Shown: positions 1 through 10,420 of the stretch, piece by piece
Layout: each line of letters opens with the position of its first letter
How positions within the stretch are numbered: the stretch's first letter is position 1
Assembly: GCA_000711775.1 (NCBI GenBank)
Contig: ARYC01000293.1
Coordinates: 78,489-142,488, forward strand
Direction of reading: 5' to 3'
From: Oxytricha trifallax
Lineage: Eukaryota; Ciliophora; Spirotrichea; Sporadotrichida; Oxytrichidae
Length of the DNA: 64,000 nt
Notes under the pieces: model-generated
The model's database searches: none
Seen by the model: only the letters and a program-made list of their open reading frames with translations
What the model was told of the DNA's origin: nothing
Translations under genes and position numbers: made by a program

Positions 1-863
1 ATACGAACCTTCATAGCCAGGAAGCTCACGAGAAAAGGCTACAAAATAATCAACTAGTTCCAAATACAACTCACCAAGCTTCAATATGAAAAGGAAAACA
101 AAGACGACCTAGTCCAACTCTGGACCTAACAACTGTTCCAAATGCTTAGACTAGCAGCAATCAACAACAGATTCATCAGACCCGAAACTAAGATTGAAGA
201 ATTAGACGCATCACCGCCTCCAATCGAGGCTCCCCCATCCCAGATCACTATGTTATCAGAGATAGCTAACACCAAAAAGAGCTCGAAGAGGTCGAAAAAC
301 AGTACCAAGAATACGTAAACAACCTTAATGACTCCAATAGAAATAGCAATCTTATAACAAAAAAGGTACTATAATCAGAAAACGAAGAGGACTGGAGCTC
401 AGTCGAAGAGAAGCAAGAATATGACGCCTACGACAAAGAACCATCAATAGACGAGTGTTCTAGCCAACATACCTACTACATAAACAGCTAATCAGAACAC
501 TCAGAAGGATTCAGGAATCACTGCCGTAAAATTTGCGAATATGCAAACGTCAAATACGTCATCGGGAAAAGATAGTACTAAATAGCAAATTAATAATTAA
601 AAGTTGAGCCTTAAAATTTAGTACTAAATAGTAACAATTAATACCAAGATTATAATTATTAAATTAACAACCTCAAAGATATGCAGACCATTACTAAAGC
701 ACAACTGATCGAGAGATTCGATAATAGAGAATCATGCATATCAATCTGGCTCAACACCATTAATACAAAGCTCTTCAATAAAATCAAAGAATTCTCTAAC
801 GCTATCAACTCCATGATTAAAAATTGTCCAAGGAACTCTACTCTCCTGGATAAACATGGATGA
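1..863 (+). pseudogene. Retroelement ORF segment with a frame switch
   Basis: Frame 1 is protein-like from base 1 to about 270 (for example LVQLWTQQLFQMLRLAAI). The plausible frame then changes to frame 3 (KELEEVEKQYQEYVNNL), an acidic stretch that runs without TGA to 861-863 through an ATG at 681. The change near 270 implies an indel, or two overlapping ORFs. The segment is rich in Glu, Gln and Asn, and I see no catalytic motif. Its stop overlaps the start of the next ORF by 8 bases. Product unknown; it is assigned to the element only by position and composition. Confidence 0.45.
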
Positions 864-1314
864 CCAACAACTTGGAGATGACATGAAACAACTCACTGGC
901 TCAATTGAAGACACCAGCCAAATCACAGTTCAATTCTTTAAACTTCTAACTATGATTCTTCTAAAGAACATCACAGCCAAAGAAGCATGCTGTGTCTCCA
1001 TATCAGCTGATTACCACAAACATCTAAAAAAGGTAGAAATCTACATAAAGTGCCTTCAAAAACACACATATTTCATGAAAAGTGACTTTACTCAACTAAT
1101 CACAACCAGATGTAGAAATTTCATAGCCACAAAAAAACTCAAATTTTCCATCAATGTCAAACATTTTGATACTCAATTCAAATTCAGAGACAAAGGAGTA
1201 ACAGTTCAAATACTCCATTCCAAACCAAGAAAAGGCGGGAAGAGAAGAAACAACCAAAGAAGACCGAAAGGAAAAGGAAGAGGAGGAAGAAGAAGAAACA
1301 ACAGAAAAAGATGA
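856..1314 (+). CDS. Basic C-terminal ORF of the retroelement, 152 aa
   Basis: An uninterrupted 152-codon frame starts at ATG 856, overlaps the previous ORF's TGA (861-863), and ends at TGA 1312-1314. It is in the same frame as bases 1-270, so it may be either a separate ORF or the continuation of one ORF after two frame changes. The first 110 residues are mixed helical sequence with several Cys (KEACCVSIS, QLITTRCRNF). The last 30 residues are almost all Lys, Arg, Gly and Asn (for example KGKGRGGRRRNNRKR), typical of a nucleic-acid-binding tail. I do not recognise the family. The ATG/TGA overlap would suit reinitiation or frameshifting if the element is active. Confidence 0.5.
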   Translation: MDDQQLGDDMKQLTGSIEDTSQITVQFFKLLTMILLKNITAKEACCVSISADYHKHLKKVEIYIKCLQKHTYFMKSDFTQLITTRCRNFIATKKLKFSINVKHFDTQFKFRDKGVTVQILHSKPRKGGKRRNNQRRPKGKGRGGRRRNNRKR

Positions 1315-1330
1315 AAAAGCTCAGTATACA

Positions 1331-1404
1331 GGAGAGAATCTCCACTTAACTAAAAGGGCTAGTCCCTTATTTGCACTAAAAAGCAAACTAGATCGGGGGT
1401 CCCC
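1331..1404 (+). other. Cluster of four hairpins in the retroelement 3' UTR
   Basis: Four short inverted repeats follow one another. GGAGA/TCTCC pair at 1331-1343, AAGGG/CCCTT at 1354-1368, TTTGC/GCAAA at 1370-1387, and GGG/CCC around 1395-1404. All lie between the last stop and the ATT tail, where reverse transcriptases of some LINEs recognise structured RNA. The function is inferred; the pairings are visible. Confidence 0.5.
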
Positions 1405-1420
1405 AGAGACGTCAATATGA

Positions 1421-4400
1421 TCATATTATTATTATTATTTGAAAGATATCAATTTCATCAAATCTATCATTTAAAGGGCCTGTTTCGCTAAATTCAAACA
1501 TCTTTTCAAGAGCATCCTCGCTTGGTATCACATCAAAAGTAGATATAGAAATTAATTGATTGAATACAAAGTTCGTGTTTGAAGGAAAGTATTATATAAA
1601 TTTATAAAATAAGTTGACATTAAACAATGGCATGTGAAGTATAAGTTGCAGAGTATTTACCATACCCCATAAATATTAGTAAAGTTATAATTTATTTGCA
1701 AAAATCAATAATAAAACAGATGTTTGCTACAATAATTCCTACTCTGCTTTAATATGAATGAATTATATAAAGTAAATTTTTCTAGATGCGTCTTAATTTT
1801 AGATAGAATATCATTCTAGATTTATTTGTTTCCATAATACAAGCCCAATCTTGTATAAATTATCTATATATAATAGTTTTTAGATTTTCATCATTTTAAA
1901 TTAATTGTATTTAAAGATTATTGCAATGAAGTGGCTCTACTTTATATAAATTGAAATATATCTTACAATAGCAAATTCAGAACAAAATTTCCAATTACTA
2001 TAATAGACACAGCTGTAGAGATAGGCTCTACAATTTCTTGTACAATTTTTGTGGCATCTAGAAATCATCAAATCTATATATGATGTAAACTTACCGTCAT
2101 CTCTTAATTATTTTGGAATAGTTCTCTCGATTTAATAGTTTAGTTTAATTGGTAATTTCGATTTTTTAGCAATAAAAAATCCATTCATCTTAAATTGAAT
2201 CTTGAACTTGTCTCAAGTCTATAAATTCAAAATATTAAAGAGTTTCTATTGTCATACATCTTGAGATATTTTTGAAGGATTATCGAATTTAATCTAGATT
2301 TTCATATTATTCTGTGTGAATTCAGAAACATGCCATGTAAACGTATTTAATGCATCATCATTAGAAATGAAATTATTTATGTTATAAGATGTCTTAGAAC
2401 TATAGCTCTATGCTCCGTTTATTGTTACTAGAATTACTGAATCAGTAAAATTCTTATAGCATTTAGGTATCACAATTTAACTTCCGAAGTTTATAGTTAC
2501 CAAACCATTATAATCTATCTTTGAAATCTTAGGAGATATTAAAGTATCATAAACGTATTTATTTATCAATCTTTTATATTTAGGGGAGTTATATGACAAA
2601 CCACTGTCTGCTATAAGACTTTCCGGAAAAATTCCACTAACATATTCAGATTCAGAAAGATTTTCAATATAATCAAAATATTACACAAGTTCATCTTATG
2701 AATAACTTAACTTTTCAATGATTGTTTCGTTTATAGGATACTATTCAATAGGTGGAATGTAATTTTGAGATTGATTTTAAGTTTAATTAAAATTTGTGGA
2801 GTTTTAAAAATCTTTTATTGATGAATCTTTAATTTAATTTAAATAATAAAAATTTTCTTTAAAAATTCGAATCCTTAACTACTTTTACTTTTAAAATGTA
2901 ATAATTCTTTACAGTTTATACTTTTGAATCAGTTATTGTTATTGTTATAGAGTATTCTCCTGCTTAGCTATTTTATGATGGGTAATAAATTTTATAAAAT
3001 ATACTGGTTGAAATAAATCGAAGTTTGAGACGCTTAGTAATAAACAAATTAATGAAAAGATCCTAGATCCACAGTGATTTTATTAGCATTTCCATTCTCA
3101 TTAACTGAATCAGGAAGCTTATAAAATAATGGTTTATTAACTTGAACTGTTTAGTCTTTAATTTCACTTTCGAAGAAGGGTATTTTATAATCCACTCTCA
3201 TATCAAATATGAATAATATTACTGATATAAGAATAAATTGCATATAATTTAATGAAATAAACTTAGACTACAGCATTATATCAAAATTCAAATATTGTAG
3301 GATTACATTTGACTTGGGAAATGAATTTATAATCAATAAATTAATAATTTAAAATCGTTGCAGTTAACTTTGTCCTAGCCTCGGCAATGTTGTACTTGCT
3401 CGATAGGGAATTCAAAATCAGCTGGATTTTACTATTGGCGGTACCTCTCTATCGCATCTCTGGAGCGAGATAGCTCGACTTCAATTTTGGCATTAAAATC
3501 AACTAAAAAAATCTCCCAAAATTGAAGTCGAGCTATCTCGCTCCAGAGATGCGATAGAGAGGTACCGCCAATAGTAAAATCCAGCTGATTTTGAATTCCC
3601 TATCGAGCAATTACAACATTGGCGAGGCTAGGACAAAGTTAACTGCAACGATTTTAAATTATTAATTTATTGATTATAAATTCATTTCCCAAATCAAATG
3701 TAATCCTACAATATTATAATAGGCTTTAATGAATTTTAGAAATAAGTTTTGATGAAAAATTAAATTAAAATGAAATTATTTTAAACTGTAATTGGTTTTT
3801 TTGAGAATCAATTTTGAGACACTCAGAATATTATAAAGGCATTATTTTTTAGTGTAAGTAAATATTTAAATTAATCTAGACTGACTATATATTAAAGTTG
3901 TTGAAAAACTTAAAATAATGTGAATAGAGGAAAGATGCAGAATATAGTGCGATTTGACAATGAAAAATAGCTGTATATTATAGAATTTAACAAGTTATTC
4001 TCAGTATCCACAGAGCTGTGCATAATGTTATTGAAATCTGGCCAACTTCAGCCTTTATTTTTCTTAATTCTCCCTCTTATATTGGAAACCTCTCTGGTTT
4101 CTTAATGCCCTATTTTTAATTAATTCTTAATTATTTTTTAAAAAATTTAGGAATTCAATTTTAATTTTTAATAAAAAAATTAAATATATCAAATGAAGTT
4201 TATTTCTCTATAGAAATTTCTTATTAGTGATAGGTTATTAATTCAATAAATTGCGAAAATTAATTTATTCCTATATTTTTTATATTTAATAAAGAAAATA
4301 TTAAAAATAGGGTATTAAAAGCCCAGAGAGGTTTCCACTATAAGAGTGGGAATTAAGAAAAATAAAGGCTGGATTATGACAGATTTCAATAACATTACGC

Positions 4401-7400
4401 ACAGCTCTCCGGTACTCAGGAAATCTTGGGATATTTCATTGTATAAATCTTGAAATATTTCAGATAAAATTACTATATATTCCTTTTATTTGCTTTTATT
4501 TGTACATTTAAAGGTTTTTATAAATTTTATATATTCATCTATTTACATTAATAAAATATTTCACTTATTTTTCAAAAACATTTCCATACAAAATTTTTCT
4601 GTTTCTCTTTTCAAAATGTTCTTTTAGGGATATCAATATATATATATAACAGTCTCAAATTGATATAATCACAAATGTTTATTATTTAACTTGAAGACTT
4701 AATTCCTTTTTATATTATAATATGTAATTAATGTATTAATATATTATCAAGAATGAAAGTGAAATAATCTTTTTAATCTAGGAAGTTATCGTACCCTTCT
4801 ACTTTAATTGTGTATGTTCCAGCAAGAGAAGTATCAAGCGAAAAAATGTTAAAATATTAACCATATTATGCATTTGATTTGAAGGAGACGCCTAAAGGAA
4901 GTGTATAATAAGAGTCAAAATCATTATCTATAACTAGACTGGCCCTGTAATTTAGTGTCATGCTTGGACAAGTTTTTTAAAAGGAAGTAATCGGGATTTA
5001 TTATGCGATCTGCCTGAGACACCCTCCACCCACCTTCTCCCGCTCCCTCCCTTTAAAATGCTCTATTTTATATCATATTTTGTATTTACAGGGACTAAAT
5101 CGATTTCCTTCTTGACATCTCGATATCATAGACCCTATTTTATATATAAAATTTTATAATTTTGTTATGCCTTATTTGAAGATGATTTTTAAGTTTTGAC
5201 AAGCTTTACAATGTTTTTCTACTTTTTTAGACTATACATAAATTAAAAATATTAGAATTTTTATTTCTAATTGATTTTTAAATACACTTGTATACACAAA
5301 TTTCATTTCTAAAAGGTTTTATGCCTTAAATCAACTTTATTCGAAGAATTTCCTAAAATGAGTATGATCAATTTGCAAATTTTTAATTTTCTTTATTTGA
5401 TTTTAACTTTTTTTCAATTATCTTTTATAAAATAACGAAAATTAAAAATTTGCAAATTAATCATACTTATTTTAGGAAATTCGTCGAATAAAGTTGATTT
5501 AAGGCATAAAACTTTTTAGAAATGAAATTTGTTTATACAAATGTATTTAAAAATCAATTAGAAATAAAATTCTAATATTTTTTTATGAAAAATATTTTTA
5601 ATTAATTTTATATATGGGATTGTTTAAAGTAGGTTGGCAAACATAAAGAAACTTGTCAAAAAATAAAACTCGTGTCATATAAGGCACTAGCAAGGATATA
5701 CAAAATTAAAAAAAAATTATAAAATAATTTTAAATAGGGTCTATGATGTCGAGATGTCAAGAAGGAAATCGATTTAGACCCCTCAAAAACAAAATTTGAT
5801 ATAAAATGGAGCATTTTAATGGGAGGGATTGGGAGGGGGTGTGTGGGTAGGGGGTTTTGGTCGGAATAATTATGGGTATATTTTTGAAAATCAAAATTTT
5901 TAATTTTGTTTATCTTATTAGATAAACTGAAAGCATGTGAAGAAAGCATGAAATTTTATATAAATTAATATTTTTTTTTTCTTCAATAAAGCAAATTAAT
6001 ATTATCTGAAATTAACATAATTTGATAAAAAAAAGGCAGAAAAAATCTTATGATTTATAACATATAAATTTTACTTATCCAATCAAGTTATTCGATAAAT
6101 ACCTATAAATTAGAAGTTCAATTTCTTAATAATTATTCAAAACAGGTTTATCAATTAAAAAAATAAGAATAAATTATGCATGAAAATCTTTTTACTTAGA
6201 TTTACTTGGGTAATTAAATGGTTGCTTTATAAAACCTTTTTACTAAAATTTTATTAACCATAAAGTATTAAAAATTTACTTTCATCTATTTAACAATCAG
6301 TTATAACTTTGTTTTATCAATACTAAAATTAACTTTAAATATATTAAATGATTTTCATTGAGCTTCCAATAATGTAGACTTAAGTAGAAAGTGACGATGG
6401 TTGAATATAGGTAAACTAAAATAGCAATATTTAATGAATAGTTGATTTATTTTTAAGTTAATTTGTTTACACCATTTCTTGTAATTATCTAAACTGACTG
6501 GTATCCTTGTTCTTGAATTAACTTAGAAAATTTGAATAAATCTAAAGAATTATTATTTTTTTCAAGTTTCATATTCATTATAAAGGATTTAAATTATGCT
6601 TTATCAAAGAACTACTAACATTTGAAATCATGTATTATAAAACGTTTAATTATAGAGCTAATTAAAATTCGATTTCATTAGGATTTGAAGGATACTGAAG
6701 ATGCATCGATTATAATTTAAGTTTAAAATAAAGTGCAACTAGGTGCATCAAGCTATCTTCGGGTACTCCCTTGATTAGAAGCAGTACCTGTGCAATAATA
6801 TTAATGAGAAGATTCCGAAAGAGTCAAGAAATTCAGAGTTTAGAAGTAAAAATATTGAGTGTCTGTTGAATGATTTACATCAATGCATGTTTATTCATTA
6901 TCCATTGACATTATTAATTAATGAAGCAAGTAAATAATAATTATGTAAACTTTTCAAAATTTAACAAAATTGAATGCAAATCTAAGACTTTAAGTTTAGC
7001 TCTAATCTTCGAAACTTTTAGTGAAAGTCTTGGTTTATGATAAATAATTCAATTGATTAAGACTTCCAACAAAATAGGCTTCTGAAGATGAAATAATTAT
7101 CGATGATTCTAGTTTTATTGAGTTTCCAAAAGATGTCTGTGAGGCATAAATATATGTCCCTGTAGTTCTTGATGCTAATCCATCAAAATCAACTTTAAAA
7201 TTAGAATTTTATTTATTTTTTTAAATTAAAAAACATTTAAATATAATATATAGATCAACTATAACTAAAGAGACTTTCAAGGTTTGAGGATTGTATGTAA
7301 GCATGTTAACGATAGATTTTGATGATCCCATTCTTAGACCTTGGCATTAGCCTATAAAAAAGTCGGAAAATTATTAAAATATAAGATTAAATGCCTATAT

Positions 7401-10400
7401 CTGTAATTGAGAATTCATATGATTTTTCATAATCATCTGACGTAAATCCTGTTGCATCATAGCTAAATTTTTATAAATATATTATCTGATTGATTATTGA
7501 TCTAATATTAAATTTAATTTTATAATTGTAGAATTTTAATATAAATAAATTTGTACAAATGTCTATAATCAACGCTTTAGTCTTAATAATCTGAATATAA
7601 AGCTGTGCATGAAAATCCTGTATTATTGTAGAATTTGGTTAATTTAATAATTATTGATAAAATATAAAATATCAGGAAATTATTAAAATTTATATTTAAC
7701 ACGAATTAGTTAGTTTAATTATTTCAATTATAATTAAATCTAATACGATAAAAATCTAATTTTAGATTGATACTAATAAAATTAGAAAATGAGATCACTT
7801 ATATTTAAATATTGATATATTTAATATTTTTTCTTTACTTTTCGAATCATTTTTGATTCTATTTAATTATTAAACTAAGACCTCCTTATTTAATTAATAC
7901 CAAAACGTATATTACGAGTTTCCATGTTTTTAGTGAATATTTCTTTAAAATTATAATTCTAACTTTTATTTATCTAGATTTTAAAGTTTTCTGTCTATTT
8001 TAAGAGTTTCCAAGAAAAATAAATCATTTGTAAGGAATGCAAAGATTGAAAAAAATTAAAATTAAAAAGCATTTTCATTTAAAGAAATAAAGGAAAATTA
8101 TGAATATTTTTAAGAAATATACTAACAATAAACCAAAAAGAAATTACCCATATAATTAATAAATATATAATCAAAAATAAGTTTCTTTTCTGTATTATGC
8201 TCCTTGTTTATTACAGAAGTTTATGATACATTTTTTTAAGAAATTAAAATAAAGCATAAATATATCAAAATTTAGCTAATTAAACTCGGTAAAATCTAAC
8301 TGACAATAATTTGAATTATTATTTATTTATTTTTATTGAGTTTTCTTAAATTTTTAGAAAATTAGCAATATTCTGAAAGAAATTTAATTCAAATAATTTA
8401 TTTCACAATTAGTTTTATTTCTTATATTATATACTTGATAATTTTCAAACGATTACTCAGCATAAATGTGCTTAGCATAGAATTTATGTTGAATTTCTCC
8501 ATCATTATCGAATGCTTATTCATCTTCGAATAAAATGTAATAAAAAATTGTATTTTCGGAGGTCAAACCACCTAAACACCCGAATACTCTCATGGCTGCA
8601 TTATTAATAATATAAATTGCATATTTAAGACCTGTCGACATCATTGATGATCCACCAATGAGAAGAACATTGTTTACATTGTCTACTTAAATTTACAATT
8701 CATATACATCAATAAATTATATAAGATTTTGATAGTTTTTGCACATTTAATATGATTAAAATATTGTAATTAATTTCAAAAAGTGTCTTAAATTTACTAA
8801 ATATTCATTATAATATTGTTTTTTAGATATAGTTATAATTAATTTTCTACAAACATAGACATGAATTTCACAGATGAATAGTCTTAAACTATAGATACAT
8901 TTATTGTGAATCCCGAATTGTTAGTTAACATAAACAGTATCTATTTGTTTTCCTGTTTATATGTCATAATTAGTATGAGAGTTCAATTATAAATATTATC
9001 TACTAAAAATTTAATTCAATTTAATAAAAATAATTTATTAAAATTGAAAGTGCTTTATAAAAAATAGAATTAATAGATTTGATAAAATTATGTTAATTGC
9101 ACATTAAATTGAATTTAAAATTGTGTAAATTTCATCAATTTACAATAACCAATAAAATCATAATCATAATATAAAATTGATTGAATACTTAAGTCAATGA
9201 TACTATTAATTTCAATATTTTCTAAGCTTTTTAAATTTAAAATTAAATTTGAATTGAATATTTTATATATAATTCCATATTATTTTTAAATTAGTATCAA
9301 ATAGTTGGCATAGAAAACTAAATCTGGAACTATTACATTTCCTGGTTGAGTGATTGGTACATAAAGACTATTATATGCTACTCCACTATTTCCATCTCCG
9401 ATTAAACATAAATATATAAAATCTTGAGATACTCTAAATTAAATCGTTTCTTAAGTTTTAAAAATAATAATATCGATTTCATGAATGCTAATAAATATAG
9501 TCAAATTTGTTATTTAATTACTACAATTATAGCATTACAAAAAGAAATCATAATTTTTGAATAAAGTTATTCAATAATAATTAATTAATTTAAATCATAA
9601 TGATTTAAAATAATAACTTTAAATATAGTTTACAACCGATAATTTATCATTGCTATCAATTGCAGCAGCATATTAAGAAGAGTCAAGACTACTCTTTATT
9701 AATGATACTTTACTATATGGGGATGAAGATAAAGTACTTTGCCACAGTATAATAATATAAATTTATCACGTAAGTTAAAGAAATACTCATTGATTGAAAA
9801 TATTTTAATTTATATTGTTCCCTCATAACTTTATTTCATGAAAATTGGGTAAGATTTTGTGTATGTTGCTGATGAGTAAACTTCTGAATCTGTAGTGAAT
9901 CCACCCATAATGAATGCTTATTAATTTAAAATTTAAGTAGTGGTTCATGATTAAATCAAATTAATTTTAAATATTTTGTATTTTAGCACTAAATTAAACC
10001 ATTATTTAGTTGTGAAATTTTTTAGAGGGAGTAGACGTCTCAGTCATGATAAAATAATTTTTCTTTCCATAGCATTTATTTTTGATTGAAATGTTTTAGG
10101 TTGACATAAAACCTAGCTCGCAAAGTTCCACTTGAGGAGGATGGTTAAATACCATAATATTTATATAATTTAAGTAATAATTATTGCTGAGAAGTCATCA
10201 ACCACGTCCATTGATGTAAAATAAGTACTACCAGAAATTTAAAACACTTAAATTTTTGTTTCATCGTAAATTAATTAATAATATTAACCAGATGTACCGC
10301 CATAGACTCAAGGATAAGGTATTTGCAAGCAGGAGCATTTAAGTTGCCCAAAACTCCCAATTAAAAAGAAACTACACAACTTATTAAGAAAAGAAAGACT

Positions 10401-10420
10401 TTATTTACATGATATTGTAG
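1421..10420 (-). CDS. Paralog A: giant surface protein with propeller and cadherin-like domains (germline, IES-interrupted)
   Basis: Minus-strand coding blocks from about 10410 down to 1441 align one by one with paralog B (13691-27985). Order N to C: a Cys motif block (KCSCLQIPYP...VYGGTSG), beta-propeller-like repeats (MGGFTTDSEVYSS, LLIGGSS), a Cys-containing block (EQTCIDVN), two cadherin/Ig-like domains, an Asn/Gln linker, and the start of the C-terminal region (LHMPLFNVNL, YFPSNTNF). Blocks are joined by small GT-AG introns (2058-2094, 2219-2257, 2968-3004) and by IESs. The membrane part present in B is missing here because the retroelement begins at 1440; it may lie to the left of the window. 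Two in-frame TGAs (10308-10310 and 2213-2215) suggest decay or error. The start codon is not resolved. Architecture is known from large ciliate membrane proteins; the role is unknown. Confidence 0.7.
1424..1440 (+). repeat. (ATT)n tail
   Basis: Five ATT units mark the 3' edge of the element. Read on the minus strand they add a few Ile codons and an accidental TGA (1421-1423) to paralog A. Confidence 0.6.
1441..3200 (-). other. Paralog A coding blocks: cadherin-like domain 2, linker, conserved C-terminal region
   Basis: Cadherin-like domain 2 reads from KIPFFESEIKDQTVQVN through AGEYSITITITDS. It is followed by an Asn/Gln/Ser linker, about 200 residues ending SQD, then DKFKIQFKMNGFFIAKK, VEPISTAVSIIVIGNF, RATSLQ / YLWGMVNTLQLILHMPLF and finally FDEIDIF. 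Introns at 2058-2094 and 2219-2257 are in the same codons as introns in paralog B. One IES (1674-1918) interrupts SLQ/YLWG. Confidence 0.7.
1674..1918 (-). other. IES private to paralog A, pointer AATA
   Basis: On the minus strand the coding block ends in TTGC-AATA and the next begins AATA-TTTATGG. Removing 245 bp with one AATA copy gives Ser-Leu-Gln-Tyr-Leu-Trp-Gly-Met. Paralog B has exactly this sequence uninterrupted. There is no GT-AG boundary. Confidence 0.75.
3291..3715. repeat. Foldback element 1 (family I), 425 bp palindrome
   Basis: The left arm begins AATATTGTAGGATTACATTT and the right arm ends with its complement. The arms are about 205 bp each with only a few mismatches around a short centre near 3503. 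They include a GC-richer block (TAGCTCGACTTCAATTTTGG). A diverged copy of the same family lies at 48867-49255. There is no ORF, so it is a non-autonomous MITE-like element lying inside an IES. Confidence 0.85.
3991..4428. repeat. Foldback element 2, arms of about 120 bp
   Basis: CAGAGCTGTGCATAATG at the left and its imperfect complement near 4392-4408 start two inverted arms. The arms also share TTATTTTTCTTAATTC and GGAAACCTCTCTGG. The centre is about 190 bp of very AT-rich DNA. It lies in the same IES as foldback 1. Confidence 0.8.
4745..5010 (-). other. Paralog A coding block: cadherin-like domain 1
   Basis: The minus frame reads QIPITSFQKTCPSMTL, then a beta-strand-rich stretch with YTLPLGVSFKSNAQYGQYF and AGTYTIKVEGYDN, ending DYFTFILD at the pointer. 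It aligns with paralog B (YSLPDGVKFTSS, EGTYTFKVQGYDS). The AGxYTxxVxxYD signature is typical of cadherin/Ig-like domains of extracellular proteins. Confidence 0.7.
5015..5867. repeat. Foldback element 3 with G/C-rich ends (family II)
   Basis: A long inverted repeat of about 850 bp. The outer arms contain GATTTCCTTCTTGACATCTC at the left and its complement at 5744-5775. The inner arms pair around 5310-5400 with 5445-5540 (TTATGCCTTAAATCAACTTT). The outermost 60 bp are pyrimidine-rich on the left (CCCTCCACCCACC) and G-rich on the right. It lies in the IES upstream of cadherin-like domain 1 of paralog A. Confidence 0.85.
5821..5856 (+). other. G-quadruplex-type motif at a foldback end
   Basis: At least five runs of three or more G lie within 36 bases (GGGAGGGATTGGGAGGGGG followed by TGTGTGGGTAGGGGG). 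This matches the usual G4 pattern with short loops. It is the right terminus of foldback 3. Confidence 0.7.
5868..6660. other. AT-rich stretch, no gene seen
   Basis: Very AT-rich sequence between foldback 3 and the next coding block of paralog A, presumably the rest of one IES. Paralog B has a coding segment at the matching place (TQTYIIGSSELIIQ) that I could not find here. Confidence 0.5.
6690..6915 (-). other. Paralog A coding block: Cys-containing module
   Basis: The minus frame starts MSMDNEQTCIDVN and continues QTLNFLTLSESSHQYYCTG to SCTLF. Paralog B has MSMATDQTCFEVTV and QTPNLLTLSDSMYQVVCSS at 19020-19215. The Cys positions are conserved. Confidence 0.65.
7010..9940 (-). other. Paralog A coding blocks: beta-propeller-like repeats
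   Basis: At least eight separate blocks are readable on the minus strand: about 7010-7215 (TTGTYIYASQTSFGNS, AYFVGSLNQ), 7265-7355 (CQGLRMGSSKSIV), 7565-7635 (CTALYSDYQDQSV), 8465-8690 (NNVLLIGGSSM ... AKHIYAE), 8835-8960 (ILFMLTNNSGF), 9300-9430 (YLCLIGDGNSGVAYNS), 9640-9770 (SLDSSQYAAAID) and 9840-9935 (QAFIMGGFTTDSEVYSS). The GGxxxDS / FVGSL pattern recurs as in SBBP-type beta-propeller repeats. Each block has a counterpart in paralog B. The AT-rich gaps between blocks are introns or IESs that I did not resolve individually. Confidence 0.65.
10230..10286 (-). other. IES at conserved position 1 in paralog A, pointer TCTGGT
   Basis: ACCAGA (plus strand) lies at 10230-10235 and 10287-10292. 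Removing 57 bp with one copy gives Gly-Gly-Thr-Ser-Gly-Ser-Thr-Tyr-Phe-Thr in frame. Paralog B has an 83-bp IES at the same codon with pointer TCTGGG. A GT-AG intron does not keep the frame. Confidence 0.75.
10287..10420 (-). other. Paralog A N-terminal block
   Basis: The minus frame SCKQSLSFLNKLCSFFLIG ... KCSCLQIPYP aligns with paralog B (SCKHFSFLYYYRFFLIQ ... DCSCLAKPYP). The hydrophobic stretch before the CxC motif fits a signal peptide. An in-frame TGA at 10308-10310 sits where B has CGA. No in-frame ATG is visible; an ATG at 10426-10424 is in another frame. Confidence 0.55.

Larger units (their letters stand above)
1..1440 (+). mobile_element. Probable non-LTR retroelement, 3' end (truncated by window start)
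   Basis: The first 1.4 kb is clearly less AT-rich than what follows. It holds coding frames read with TAA/TAG as Gln, then a non-coding tail with four consecutive short hairpins and a run of ATT repeats. A 3' simple-repeat tail directly after a structured 3' UTR is what non-LTR (LINE) elements usually show. No reverse transcriptase motif lies inside the window, so the class is inferred. It abuts the last readable codon of paralog A, at the place where paralog B has an IES, so it may sit inside germline-limited DNA rather than break the gene. It could instead be a degenerate host gene 3' end. Confidence 0.45.
3201..4744 (-). other. IES between the two cadherin-like domains of paralog A, pointer TGATA
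   Basis: TATCA (plus strand) occurs at 3201-3205 and 4745-4749. Excision of 1544 bp joins the Phe-Ile-Leu-Asp end of domain 1 in frame to Met-Arg-Val-Asp of domain 2. Paralog B has an IES at the same codon. The IES contains two foldback elements (3291-3715 and 3991-4428). Just inside it an ATG and hydrophobic codons mimic a signal peptide. Confidence 0.7.

Noticed and set aside
1600-1650. Small IES with pointer TAAT in the C-terminal region of paralog A
   Set aside because: Another frame reads straight through in both paralogs (LHMPLFNVNL...QYFPSN), so the stretch is coding.
5656-5949. 97-codon minus ORF
   Set aside because: It lies across the right arm of foldback 3 and encodes low-complexity sequence from the G-rich end.
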